This document shows, in pieces, positions 7,388 through 14,948 of a DNA stretch of 17,227 nt; within the stretch, counting starts at the first letter, position 1, and the number at the start of each line of letters is the position of its first letter. The notes under the pieces were generated by a model. The model made no database searches and was not told where the DNA came from. It was given only the letters and a program-made list of their open reading frames with translations. The stretch spans positions 29,000 to 46,226 of the forward strand of contig NZ_DJHF01000010.1 of assembly GCF_002433005.1 (NCBI RefSeq), in the 5' to 3' direction. The position numbers and the translations under genes are program-made. This stretch comes from Acetomicrobium sp. UBA5826 (lineage in GTDB: Bacteria > Synergistota > Synergistia > Synergistales > Acetomicrobiaceae).

Positions 7388-8425
7388 TTAAAAGAGGGTT
7401 AAATTATCCCCATCCAACGATCCATCTCTTAAATAGGGTATCCCCAATCTTTCGTAGGCCTTCCTGGTGGCCATTCTTCCGCCTCTTGTCCTTTCGATCA
7501 GGCCATTTCTCAACAAATACGGCTCATAAATCTCCTCTACTGTCCTTTCTTCCTCACTCATGGCGGCCGCCAATGTCGATAGCCCCACGGGTCCTCCGTC
7601 GAAAAGATTTACAATTACGTCCAACAGCTTTCTCTCCTGATCATCGATACCGTCGTCGTCTATTCCGAGCAAATCCAAGGCCTTTTTGGCAATAGCTACC
7701 GTCACCTTTCTCTCTTTTTTTGCCTCTGCAATATCACGCACTCTCTTTAACAAACGAAGAGCTATACGAGGGGTGCCCCTCGACCTTTTGGCTATCTCCA
7801 TAGCTGCCTCTTCGTCGAGGTTCACTTCCAACACCGATGCTCCCCTTACGAGTATCTCGGCTAGCTCATCTGTCGAATAATACTCCAATTGCTCTATGAT
7901 GCCGAAACGCCCCCTGAGGGGTGCAGAAAGCAAGGTCGGCTTCGTCGTCGCTCCAATCAGCGTAAATTTGGGCAAGGTGAGCTTAATGCTTCTTGCCATG
8001 GGGCCCTTTCCTATAATTATGTTCAGAAAAAAATCCTCCATTGCGGAATAAAGCACTTCCTCAACCTGTGGGGAAAGCCTGTGTATTTCATCGATGAAGA
8101 GCACGTCTTTGGCTTTCAATGAGGACAATATGGCAGCCAAATCTCCCGTGCGCGAGATAGCAGGCCCCGTTGTCGTCTTAAGTTCTCCCCCCATCTCGCG
8201 AGCGACCACGCCAGCTAAAGTGGTCTTGCCAAGACCTGGCGGACCGCAAAAAAGGGTATGATCCAGCGGTTCATCCCTAGATTTAGCCGCCTTAATAAAC
8301 ATGCTCAGCTTACCAATGACCTTGGCCTGGCCAATAAACTCACATAACCTCTGTGGTCTGATAAATACATCCTCTTCCAAGGCGAGAGGCTGCTCGCTCA
8401 TCAACCTGGCTGTGTTTTTCTTCAT
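7388..8425 (-). CDS. ruvB: Holliday junction branch migration ATPase RuvB
   Basis: Hexameric AAA+ motor that, with RuvA, drives branch migration of Holliday junctions. The 345 residues show Walker A GPPGLGKTT (61-69), Walker B LFIDEIH (109-115), the sensor and arginine-finger region GATTKPTLLSAPLRGRFG (158-175) and a C-terminal winged helix with RTRGGRMAT. Length is normal. The start is ATG at 8425 with GGAGTGAT upstream; a nearby ATG seven bases earlier is out of frame. It follows ruvA by 19 bases and precedes the DUF2905 gene, the common ruvC-ruvA-ruvB order. Confidence 0.98.
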   Translation of the reverse strand: MKKNTARLMSEQPLALEEDVFIRPQRLCEFIGQAKVIGKLSMFIKAAKSRDEPLDHTLFCGPPGLGKTTLAGVVAREMGGELKTTTGPAISRTGDLAAILSSLKAKDVLFIDEIHRLSPQVEEVLYSAMEDFFLNIIIGKGPMARSIKLTLPKFTLIGATTKPTLLSAPLRGRFGIIEQLEYYSTDELAEILVRGASVLEVNLDEEAAMEIAKRSRGTPRIALRLLKRVRDIAEAKKERKVTVAIAKKALDLLGIDDDGIDDQERKLLDVIVNLFDGGPVGLSTLAAAMSEEERTVEEIYEPYLLRNGLIERTRGGRMATRKAYERLGIPYLRDGSLDGDNLTLF

Positions 8426-8444
8426 GATGCATCACTCCGAACTG

Positions 8445-9035
8445 CTATCCGCTCAAGACCTTGAGGGCCTTCTGCAATAACATTTCCTCCGATTCCTCAT
8501 AGATTTTGGCGTTTGTTTGCAGGCTCCCGATAGCTCTGTCTATTTCCCCTTCGCTGAAATTAAGCTCCTCTAGGGCCAATCTTACTAGCATAAGTTTATC
8601 GCCTCTTTCATATGTGCCCTTTTTACCGGTGAAGAGCTTTTTTGCCTTATCTTTTAGCTCGAAACAGATCCTTTCGGCAGTCTTACGGCCTACGCCGGGA
8701 ACCTTTTCGAGCTTTTCCAGGTTTTTTTCTGCTACGATCTCTATCAGTTCTCGAGCCGAGAGCCACCTCAGTATCGAAATTGCCGTCCTGACCCCCATGC
8801 CTTTGACGTTTTTCAACATCAGGAAAAATTCCCTTTCAAAATCATCACCAAAGCCGAAAAGAGATGGACCGCTTTCGCTCACAGCCAAATAGGTGGGCAA
8901 TGTCACCTTTTTGCCCAGCTCGCACAAAGAAAGGGCCTCTCTGGAACAAATGATCTCCATGCCAAATCCGGATACATCTAAAACAACTATATTTTCCTCC
9001 ACGCTTACGACCGCTCCGGAGACGAACTTTATCAT
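8445..9035 (-). CDS. ruvA: Holliday junction DNA helicase subunit RuvA
   Basis: Binds four-way DNA junctions as a tetramer and loads RuvB. The 196 residues comprise an N-terminal OB-fold (1-65) ending in the family motif GFGDDFEREFF. Two helix-hairpin-helix motifs follow (LKNVKGMGVRTAISIL at 74-89 and LEKVPGVGRKTAERI at 109-123), then a flexible linker and the C-terminal RuvB-contact domain (about 145-196). The start is ATG at 9035, the first in-frame start after a TAG. GGGGGA directly abuts it and AAGGAT lies further upstream, so the ribosome-binding site is not ideally placed. It starts 16 bases after the ruvC stop, consistent with a ruvCAB operon. Confidence 0.97.
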   Translation of the reverse strand: MIKFVSGAVVSVEENIVVLDVSGFGMEIICSREALSLCELGKKVTLPTYLAVSESGPSLFGFGDDFEREFFLMLKNVKGMGVRTAISILRWLSARELIEIVAEKNLEKLEKVPGVGRKTAERICFELKDKAKKLFTGKKGTYERGDKLMLVRLALEELNFSEGEIDRAIGSLQTNAKIYEESEEMLLQKALKVLSG

Positions 9036-9051
9036 TCCCCCACACTATCCT

Positions 9052-9549
9052 TCATTTCGACATTTCCCGCAAACGCTCGATCCTCCAAAGAGACAATCCC
9101 GCAATGGCTATTGCCAGGGCATCGGCAGCATCGTCAGGTTTTGGTACGGACTCCAAGGACAAGATACATTTGACCATCTCTTGCACCTGAGATTTACTGG
9201 CTTTTCCATACCCGCAGACTGCCATCTTGACCTGCGATGGAGCGGGCTCAACGATGGGAAGCCTTTCTTGGGCAGCTAACAACAAGATGACACCCCTGGC
9301 TTGCCAAACGTTTTCCGCAGTGGTCAGGTTTTGCCCGAAGAAAAGCCTCTCCATTGCTAAAACATCGGGCCTAATCGTATTGATATGATTTTTAATTTCG
9401 TCATATATCATGTTTAGCCTATCCTGCACGGAAAGGTCAGGGTCAGTATCGATGCATCCAAATGCCAAACCCGACAAAACGCTACCTTCTTCGTTAACAT
9501 ACCCGAAACCCACTCGACCAATTCCGGGATCTATGCCCAGGCACAACAT
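9052..9549 (-). CDS. ruvC: Crossover junction endodeoxyribonuclease RuvC
   Basis: Dimeric resolvase that nicks Holliday junctions symmetrically. The 165 residues have the RNase H-like fold signature. Asp7 in GIDPGIGRVGFG, Glu67 in MERLFFGQN, and Asp140 and Asp143 in KPDDAADALAIA form the metal-binding quartet, in the same pattern as E. coli (D7, E66, D138, D141). Full length. It starts only four bases after the yebC stop and is followed by ruvA 16 bases on, so it is almost certainly co-transcribed with both. Confidence 0.97.
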   Translation of the reverse strand: MLCLGIDPGIGRVGFGYVNEEGSVLSGLAFGCIDTDPDLSVQDRLNMIYDEIKNHINTIRPDVLAMERLFFGQNLTTAENVWQARGVILLLAAQERLPIVEPAPSQVKMAVCGYGKASKSQVQEMVKCILSLESVPKPDDAADALAIAIAGLSLWRIERLREMSK

Positions 9550-9553
9550 AAAT

Positions 9554-10306
9554 TTAAGCGCTCTCTAGTTGTTCGAAGATCTCGTCCGGAATATCAAAAT
9601 TGGCATAGACATTTTGAACGTCGTCGTGATCCTCCAAAGCGTCCAAAAGCTTCAGGAGCTTTGATGCCTCCCCCGTATCGGACACCTGAACCGTAGTTTT
9701 AGGTATCATGGCCATTTCGCAGCGATCTATGGGATATCCTTGTTTAGCGAGGAATTCGCTGACTTCGTTCAGAGCCGACGGTTCTGTATATACAATGAAA
9801 GACGAGTCTTCCTTGACAACGTCCATGGCACCTGCCTCTGCTGCCGTCAGAAGCAGTTCGTCTTCGTCAACTTGAGAGGGAATATAAATAGCCCCTCTCT
9901 TTTCGAAGATCCAGGAGACGCAACCCGCCTCTCCCAAGGAACCTCCATGACGGGTAAAGATAAAACGCATCTCCGATGCTGTGCGGTTTCTGTTGTCGGT
10001 AGTAGCCTCGACTAGAATGGCCACTCCGCCTGGACCGTATCCCTCGTACATAACATATTCGTAGGAAGCTCCCTCCAACTCGCCAGTACCACGTTTTATG
10101 GCCTTTTGTATGTTTTCCATGGGAACGTTGGCCTCTTTTGCCTTTTCAATGGCATTTTTAAGGGCAATGTTAGCAGAGGGATCTCCTCCACCCTCTCTAG
10201 CGGCAGTAATGATGGCCCTCACCAATTTTTGAAACAATTTACCGCGCTTTGAATCCTGCGCAGCCTTTCTGTACTTTATATTTGCCCATTTAGAATGACC
10301 GGACAT
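9554..10306 (-). CDS. yebC: YebC/PmpR/TACO1 family protein
   Basis: Cytoplasmic protein of a family reported both as a transcriptional regulator and, more recently, as a factor easing ribosome stalling on proline-rich stretches. I favour neither from sequence alone. The 250 residues start with the family signature MSGHSKWANIKYRKAAQDSKRGK, followed by acidic middle and C-terminal domains ending in ALEDHDDVQNVYANFD. Length is normal. The start is ATG at 10306 after GGGGTGAT. It lies directly upstream of ruvC (four-base gap), a linkage seen across many bacteria, and 52 bases downstream of nadE. Confidence 0.96.
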   Translation of the reverse strand: MSGHSKWANIKYRKAAQDSKRGKLFQKLVRAIITAAREGGGDPSANIALKNAIEKAKEANVPMENIQKAIKRGTGELEGASYEYVMYEGYGPGGVAILVEATTDNRNRTASEMRFIFTRHGGSLGEAGCVSWIFEKRGAIYIPSQVDEDELLLTAAEAGAMDVVKEDSSFIVYTEPSALNEVSEFLAKQGYPIDRCEMAMIPKTTVQVSDTGEASKLLKLLDALEDHDDVQNVYANFDIPDEIFEQLESA

Positions 10307-10330
10307 TCACTATCACCCCTAGTCAATGTA

Positions 10331-10346
10331 ACTCGCTTTTACGAGT
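10331..10346. repeat. Small inverted repeat between nadE and yebC
   Basis: ACTCG and CGAGT arms of five bases enclose a six-base loop in the 52-base nadE-yebC gap. No T tract follows on the minus strand, so it does not look like an intrinsic terminator. It could be an RNA-processing or mRNA-stabilising hairpin, or chance. Confidence 0.3.
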
Positions 10347-10358
10347 CCTCAAGGAAAT

Positions 10359-11099
10359 TCAAATTTTACAAATAGGAGGCATTCTCCGCTTGTGTTCGCT
10401 GCTCCTTCTTGCTCGCTCGACGATATCTCTGACTCTCTCATCCCCCTCCCCAGTAGTCAAATATCTGTCTACTGCATCGTAAGATGCTCCTATTTCATCT
10501 TCATCCCTTTGTCCAGGCCACAAGCCTGCAGAGGGAGCTCTCTCAATAATAGGAGCAGGTACTCCGAGATGATCCGCAAGGAGTCTGACTTCGCCCTTCA
10601 GTAGATCGCCCATGGGAAGGAGATCTACACCGCTGTCGCCGTATTTGGTGAAATAGCCCAACTCCAACTCGTCCTTATTGCCCGCGCCACACACAAGAAA
10701 GCTGCAATTTTGGGCGAAAAAATAAAGAGTTGTCATTCTAAGCCTCGGCTTTACGTTTGCTATGGCCAAAGGCTTCATCCTTTCTTTCTCAAAGGGGAGG
10801 ACACCAATAAACGAATAAAACGTCGCAGTCAAGTCGACCTTTTGAACGGGCACTCCGCAACGTTCGGCCAATAAAAGAGCATACTCCTCATCCTCCGGTT
10901 GGCTCTCGCATGGCATTACTATTCCCAAGATATTATCATACCCTAAGGCATCCTTCGCCAGCAAGGCAAGAACGGAGGAATCCAGGCCGCCGCTCAACCC
11001 AAAGACTACTCCCCTGACTCCTGCTTCTTCAACTTTATCCCTTATCCAGGTCGTTATCCTTTCCCTCAAAAATTGAGGGTCTCTATAGATATTCTTCAC
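10359..11099 (-). CDS. nadE: NH3-dependent NAD+ synthetase
   Basis: Makes NAD+ from nicotinate adenine dinucleotide, ATP and ammonia; cytoplasmic homodimer. Numbered from GTG at 11099 (246 residues), the PP-loop SGGLDSS is at 36-42. GAGNKDELELGYFTKYGD (138-155) is the family's substrate and dimer motif, and APSAGLWPGQRDEDEIG (188-204) is also diagnostic. No glutaminase domain is present, so this is the short ammonia-dependent form. An open frame extends upstream to 11195, but that extra segment is not family-like. A GGGGGG lies seven bases before this GTG, and a plausible promoter sits just ahead, leaving a leader of roughly 15 bases. First gene of the long minus-strand run and divergent from the radical SAM gene. 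Confidence 0.94.
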   Translation of the reverse strand: MKNIYRDPQFLRERITTWIRDKVEEAGVRGVVFGLSGGLDSSVLALLAKDALGYDNILGIVMPCESQPEDEEYALLLAERCGVPVQKVDLTATFYSFIGVLPFEKERMKPLAIANVKPRLRMTTLYFFAQNCSFLVCGAGNKDELELGYFTKYGDSGVDLLPMGDLLKGEVRLLADHLGVPAPIIERAPSAGLWPGQRDEDEIGASYDAVDRYLTTGEGDERVRDIVERARRSSEHKRRMPPICKI

Positions 11100-11121
11100 G
11101 TTGGCACCCCCCGAAAATTTT

Positions 11122-11150
11122 ACTATACTTAATTTTATCTGCGATGTTGA
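11122..11150 (-). promoter_or_regulatory. Candidate sigma-70 promoter for nadE and the downstream run
   Basis: On the minus strand TCAACA (11150-11145, 4 of 6 to TTGACA) and TATAGT (11127-11122, 5 of 6 to TATAAT) are separated by exactly 17 bases. Transcription would start near 11115, about 16 bases before the chosen GTG and just ahead of its ribosome-binding site. The same AT-rich 123-base interval must also hold the promoter for the plus-strand gene at 11223. TATAAA at 11151-11156 could be its -10, but I see no good -35 for it. Confidence 0.5.
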
Positions 11151-11222
11151 TATAAATTTTAGCACAATATGGAAAAACCGCCTGATGATGGGCAAACAAA
11201 GCAGAAGAACTGAGGTGTTTGC

Positions 11223-12905
11223 ATGCCCCTAGGATTGATATTTGATGGATACGTGGACGAACCGGCTTGCTTTGGAGTGCCTCCATATATATCGCCTTAC
11301 GTCCGCTATTCCGCCGGCGTTTTAAAACTTTTTGATTACGAAATAGCCTATTATACCTGCGATCAATGGAGAGAAGATCCGAAGCCTGTGGAAGAGATGT
11401 TGAGAAGAGCAGATGTAATTGTAATCGTGGCCGGACTTTCCGTGCCCGGCCGCTACAGAGGCGGCACACCCTTGCTGTTAAGTGAACTTCAAAAAATTTC
11501 CTCTTTGAAGAGGCGGGGCTCCCTTTTTCTGGGAGGCCCGATAACTTCCGGGTATGCTTTGCGGGGCGGGAAAGAAGCCTTGGCCATTTCCGCTGACAAC
11601 ATCGATTTTGTCGTAACAGGCGACCCTGAAGAAGCACTATATCAATTTTTAACAAAAAATGACGTAGACCTTCGCGCCAGGAGGACGTACGAAAAGATTA
11701 GGCTTTGGAGCGTCTTGGGAAGTGAAGTTGTTAAACTGCACCCCTGGTACCCCTGGGTGATGGCGGAACTTGAGTTATCCAGGGGATGCGACAAAGGTGG
11801 TGTCCCTTGCAGCTTCTGTACCGAAGGAACTTCGATGAAAATTGAGGAAAGGCCTATCTCCGATGTATTGGACGAGATGAGGGCACTTTACAATTTTGGC
11901 ATCAGAGCCTTCAGGTTTGGCAGATGTTCCAATATACTGACATATCAAGGCACAACTCATGATAACAAAAGAAAACCAAATACCTATGCCTTGAGAGATC
12001 TTTACAGTCAGGCACGAGAAGCGTGCCCCCAACTGATGACGCTTCATACCGACAACGCAAACCCTAGAACGATAGTCGATTTTCCCGATGCAGCAGCAGA
12101 AGCTATTGAAATAATATCAAAATATAACACCGAGGGCGATGTGCTTTCCTTCGGTATCGAAAATTTGCACCCCTCCGTAAGGAATATCAACAATTTAAAG
12201 GTAAACTTCGATGAGGCTCTCTTTGCCGTAAGAGTGGTGAACGAAATCGGAGGATGGAGGCCTACTCCAAGAAGCTTGCCAAAACTTTTACCTGGGCTGA
12301 ACTTCTTGGTAGGGCTTGCAGGAGACAGCAACGAATCTCTAAAGCTTCACGCCGAATTTTTAGCCCGCATCCTTGAAGAAGGACTAATGTTACGAAGGAT
12401 AAACATCAGAAAACCAATGCTATTTGAAAACACCCCTCTTAAAGTCCTCATCGACAAATATCCCAGCAAAATAAAAGAAAACCGTTACAAAAAATGGAAA
12501 GAATGGGTAAGAAGCCAAATCGACCAACCCCTTTTGAAACGCCTGGCTCCATTGGGCTGTATAATAAAGAATCTGCGGATCGAGGAAAAGGTAGGCAATC
12601 TTTCCTTCGGCAGGCAACTTGCTACATATCCGCTTTTGGTTGGAGTTGTCGATGATACCTTGCCTCTGGGGACCGTAATTGACTCAGCTGTCACAGACTA
12701 CGGGAGACGTTCCCTTACGGCCGTCCCCTTTCCGCTGGATTTAAACAGCTGCCCGCCCGGCTCCCTCACCGCCATACCCGGAATAGGAAGAGCCCGAGCA
12801 TTTCGCATAATAAGCGAAAGGCCTTTTGCCTCCTTTGAAAAACTTAAGGAAGCAATTGACGACGAAGAGGTTGCGGAAGGTTTAAAAATGTTTACAGCTT
12901 TATAG
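11223..12905 (+). CDS. Radical SAM protein with C-terminal helix-hairpin-helix (COG1031-like)
   Basis: I recognise a radical SAM enzyme of unknown reaction. The 560 residues appear to have three parts. An N-terminal segment (about 1-150) with VIVIVAGLSVPG and FLGGPITSGYAL resembles a Rossmann-like or cobalamin-binding-type region. A radical SAM core follows, with Cys189, Cys196 and Cys199 in SRGCDKGGVPCSFCTEG, a CX6CX2C spacing instead of CX3CX2C. The last part is a helix-hairpin-helix from about 515 (LTAIPGIGRARAFRII). This layout fits the group described as radical SAM enzymes with a C-terminal helix-hairpin-helix, which I remember as mainly archaeal. The start is ATG at 11223 with GAGGTG five bases upstream. 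It stands alone on the plus strand, divergent from nadE. The helix-hairpin-helix suggests contact with DNA or RNA, by inference only. Confidence 0.82.
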   Translation: MPLGLIFDGYVDEPACFGVPPYISPYVRYSAGVLKLFDYEIAYYTCDQWREDPKPVEEMLRRADVIVIVAGLSVPGRYRGGTPLLLSELQKISSLKRRGSLFLGGPITSGYALRGGKEALAISADNIDFVVTGDPEEALYQFLTKNDVDLRARRTYEKIRLWSVLGSEVVKLHPWYPWVMAELELSRGCDKGGVPCSFCTEGTSMKIEERPISDVLDEMRALYNFGIRAFRFGRCSNILTYQGTTHDNKRKPNTYALRDLYSQAREACPQLMTLHTDNANPRTIVDFPDAAAEAIEIISKYNTEGDVLSFGIENLHPSVRNINNLKVNFDEALFAVRVVNEIGGWRPTPRSLPKLLPGLNFLVGLAGDSNESLKLHAEFLARILEEGLMLRRINIRKPMLFENTPLKVLIDKYPSKIKENRYKKWKEWVRSQIDQPLLKRLAPLGCIIKNLRIEEKVGNLSFGRQLATYPLLVGVVDDTLPLGTVIDSAVTDYGRRSLTAVPFPLDLNSCPPGSLTAIPGIGRARAFRIISERPFASFEKLKEAIDDEEVAEGLKMFTAL

Positions 12906-12927
12906 AAGTCAATTTTACAGCCGAGAT

Positions 12928-13470
12928 TTAAACCCTCCAGACTGCAAGTGTGGAATCTTGAAAATGAACTTCCTCTCCCGCCGCTGAAAAGGACCCAAAT
13001 CGCCGCTTTCCCTTCGAAAGGTAAAAAGTGCAGGCGATATTAACTTTCCAATCTCCCGCCAGAGCTTTAAGCTTAAGCCTCAATTCCGCAATTTCTTCAG
13101 CGATCGTAACGCTTGAAATAAGTAACAAGTCAGGGGCCATATTATATATCTTCCACCTCGATGGGATTTGCAATGCATCGTAGGAAAGGAGCAGGACTTT
13201 GTTGCCAAACAAATAAAATGGATAAACATCGAAGCTGTCTTTTTCCAAAATGCCGGCATCATTATATAGAAATTGCCTCAATAGCCCGTCTTGACCGACG
13301 GTAGAACCGGCAATCCAGCATATCTTTTTTGAGGCAAGGTTGGATATGTTCCGCTCTTCCTCTTCGACGCTTAGCGGGCACATAAAAACCAAATTTGTAC
13401 TGCCCAAATCTTCTTTGGCGAGTTCTTCGACAGATAAAACGGTTAATGCTACACTTAAATTGTTTCTCAT
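12928..13470 (-). CDS. Hypothetical protein, possibly a degenerate nitrilase-fold protein
   Basis: I do not recognise this 180-residue protein with certainty. No signal peptide or membrane segment is apparent. GNKVLLLSYDALQIPSRW at 89-106, followed by MAPDLLLISS at 111-120, resembles the nucleophile strand of carbon-nitrogen hydrolases (usually GxKIGxxICYDxRFPE, then a GADLIxxP strand). Ser96 stands where the catalytic Cys would be, and the N-terminal LVFMCPLS lacks the FPE glutamate. The protein is also shorter than the usual 260-280. If the match is real, it is probably a non-catalytic relative. The ATG at 13470 has AAGGTGATC upstream. It converges on the radical SAM gene (22-base gap) and diverges from nikR (38-base gap). 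A true but unrelated fold is possible. Confidence 0.7.
   Translation of the reverse strand: MRNNLSVALTVLSVEELAKEDLGSTNLVFMCPLSVEEEERNISNLASKKICWIAGSTVGQDGLLRQFLYNDAGILEKDSFDVYPFYLFGNKVLLLSYDALQIPSRWKIYNMAPDLLLISSVTIAEEIAELRLKLKALAGDWKVNIACTFYLSKGKRRFGSFSAAGEEVHFQDSTLAVWRV
13427..13455 (+). promoter_or_regulatory. Candidate promoter for nikR
   Basis: TCGACA (13427-13432, 5 of 6 to TTGACA) and TACACT (13450-13455, 4 of 6 to TATAAT) are 17 bases apart and would start transcription near 13462. The site lies inside the 5' end of the divergent hypothetical gene, as it must, since only 38 bases separate the two coding regions. No GTATGA-type palindrome like the E. coli NikR operator is visible here, so autoregulation is not supported. 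Confidence 0.35.
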
Positions 13471-13508
13471 CTTTTCAGATCACCTTTTTTCGAGGGAGGC
13501 AAACCTAC

Positions 13509-13913
13509 ATGGAAGAGCTCGTTAGGTTTAGCATATCCATACCGAAATCATTGTTGGACGAATTTGAGAGATGGCTTCATAACCATGGCATGGTCAACCG
13601 TTCCGAGGCCCTGAGACAGATGATGCGATCTTTCATAGCCCAATCTAAATGGGAATCCCAGGAAGGAATAGTGAGCGGTACTGTAACGGTAATATACGAC
13701 CATCACAGGCACGACGCCGTTTCCGAAATTACATCCATTCAACACAAATACGGTCATATAATAGTTTGCACTACCCACGTTCATATAGATCATTCCAACT
13801 GCCTTGAGGCAATCATATTATTAGGAGAAATCGACGAGATCAAAAGATTCCTGATAGACTTAAATTCATTAAAGGGGATAAAGGAAATAAGAACTTCAAT
13901 GGTAAATATATAA
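13509..13913 (+). CDS. nikR: Nickel-responsive transcriptional regulator NikR
   Basis: Tetrameric ribbon-helix-helix repressor that senses Ni(II) and controls nickel uptake or nickel-enzyme genes. The 134 residues have an N-terminal ribbon-helix-helix (about 1-45, VRFSISIPKSLLDEFE ... RSEALRQMMR) and a C-terminal ACT-like metal domain. His79, His90, His92 and Cys98 sit in exactly the spacing of the high-affinity site of E. coli NikR (H76, H87, H89, C95), so nickel binding is likely intact. The start is ATG at 13509 with GAGGGAGG nine bases upstream; the open frame runs 38 codons further upstream but that part is not family-like. No nickel transporter, urease or hydrogenase gene is in the window. 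It ends at a strong terminator. Confidence 0.95.
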   Translation: MEELVRFSISIPKSLLDEFERWLHNHGMVNRSEALRQMMRSFIAQSKWESQEGIVSGTVTVIYDHHRHDAVSEITSIQHKYGHIIVCTTHVHIDHSNCLEAIILLGEIDEIKRFLIDLNSLKGIKEIRTSMVNI

Positions 13914-13934
13914 GTACCCCAAGTGCAACCCTTT

Positions 13935-13969
13935 AAAAAAAGCGAGCAGGTATCCTGCTCGCTTTTTTT
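13935..13969. terminator. Bidirectional intrinsic terminator between nikR and argF
   Basis: Seven A, then GCGAGCAGG, a TAT loop, CCTGCTCGC and seven T: a perfect inverted repeat with 16-base arms (9 bp GC-rich plus 7 A-T pairs). It has the hairpin plus T-tract layout on both strands, so it can end nikR on the plus strand (22 bases after its stop) and the speB-speD-arcA-argF transcript on the minus strand (13 bases after the argF stop). Confidence 0.95.
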
Positions 13970-13981
13970 GCCCTTTATCGT

Positions 13982-14926
13982 TTACAGATTGCCTATTGTT
14001 GCCACAATTACAGCTTTTATGGTATGAAGCCTGTTTTCGGCTTCGTCAAATACCTTTGATTGTGCAGATTCAAAAACTTCTTCAGTAACCTCGTTGCCCT
14101 TGACCGCCGGCAGGCAGTGCAAAAATATGGCGTCTTTGTCAGCAAGACTCATTAAATCGCTATTTACTTGATAGGGCCTCAACAACTTGATACGTTCGGC
14201 AAGTTTTTCCTCCTCTCCCATGGATGCCCAAACGTCAGTATAGACCGCATGAGCACCCTTTACGGCTTCACGAGGATCTTCAAAGACTTCTATGACCGCA
14301 CCGTGCTTTTCTCCTTCCGACCTGCACTCTTTAAGCAGCGCTTCGTCAGGATAGAGCTCTTTGGGGGCAGCTATAACAAAATGCATCCCCAACTTGGAGG
14401 AAATTATCATCAAAGAATTGGCGACGTTGTTCCTTCCGTCTCCAACGTACACAAGTTTCAATCCCTTTACGTCACCGAAATTTTCCTGGATTGTCATCAC
14501 ATCAGCCAAAGCCTGCGTTGGATGGTAACTATCGGTAAGCCCGTTCCAGACGGGAACACCTGCAAATTTGGCCAGTTCTTCCACTGTAGACTGCTTAAAA
14601 CCTCTAAATTGTATTCCGTCAAACATCCTGCCCAATACCCTGGCAGTGTCTCTGACATCCTCCTTGTGGCCAAGTTGGATGTCATTCTTGCCCAGATATT
14701 CGGCATGACCTCCTTCGTCGAGGCAGGCCACGGTAAAGGCGCATCTGGTCCTCGTCGATGGCTTTTCGAAGATCAATGCCACGTTTTTCCCGGCTAATAA
14801 ATTGCCCTTGACACCTGATCTTTTTTTTGCCTTCAGCGAAACGGCTAAATCCAATAGAAACCTTATCTCCTCAGGCTGATAATCTTTCAACCACAGCAAA
14901 TGACGTCCACGCAAATTGACAGGCAT
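13982..14926 (-). CDS. argF: Ornithine carbamoyltransferase
   Basis: Interconverts ornithine plus carbamoyl phosphate and citrulline plus phosphate; cytoplasmic trimer. The 314 residues show the carbamoyl-phosphate motif STRTR (57-61), HPTQALAD, the ornithine-loop DVWASMGEEE and HCLP (270-273). Length is normal for either anabolic or catabolic forms. Being 22 bases downstream of arcA, it could be the catabolic enzyme (arcB) that splits citrulline in the deiminase pathway, but sequence alone does not settle this and no carbamate kinase gene follows. ATG at 14926 has AGGGGGT upstream. The stop lies 13 bases before the bidirectional terminator, so it is the last gene of its operon. Confidence 0.95.
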   Translation of the reverse strand: MPVNLRGRHLLWLKDYQPEEIRFLLDLAVSLKAKKRSGVKGNLLAGKNVALIFEKPSTRTRCAFTVACLDEGGHAEYLGKNDIQLGHKEDVRDTARVLGRMFDGIQFRGFKQSTVEELAKFAGVPVWNGLTDSYHPTQALADVMTIQENFGDVKGLKLVYVGDGRNNVANSLMIISSKLGMHFVIAAPKELYPDEALLKECRSEGEKHGAVIEVFEDPREAVKGAHAVYTDVWASMGEEEKLAERIKLLRPYQVNSDLMSLADKDAIFLHCLPAVKGNEVTEEVFESAQSKVFDEAENRLHTIKAVIVATIGNL

Positions 14927-14948
14927 AGCTCACAACCCCCTTCTCAAA

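Noticed and set aside
11083..11655. A 190-codon minus-strand open frame across the nadE-radical SAM interval
   Set aside because: It overlaps the start of the radical SAM gene and the nadE promoter, is Arg/Leu/Ser-rich, and resembles no family.
13395..13508. A 38-codon upstream extension of nikR
   Set aside because: The extra residues are not NikR-like and lie over the divergent gene and candidate promoter; ATG at 13509 has a proper ribosome-binding site.
14168..14797. A 209-codon plus-strand open frame
   Set aside because: It is antisense to argF, whose motifs are complete, and its translation looks like random shadow sequence.
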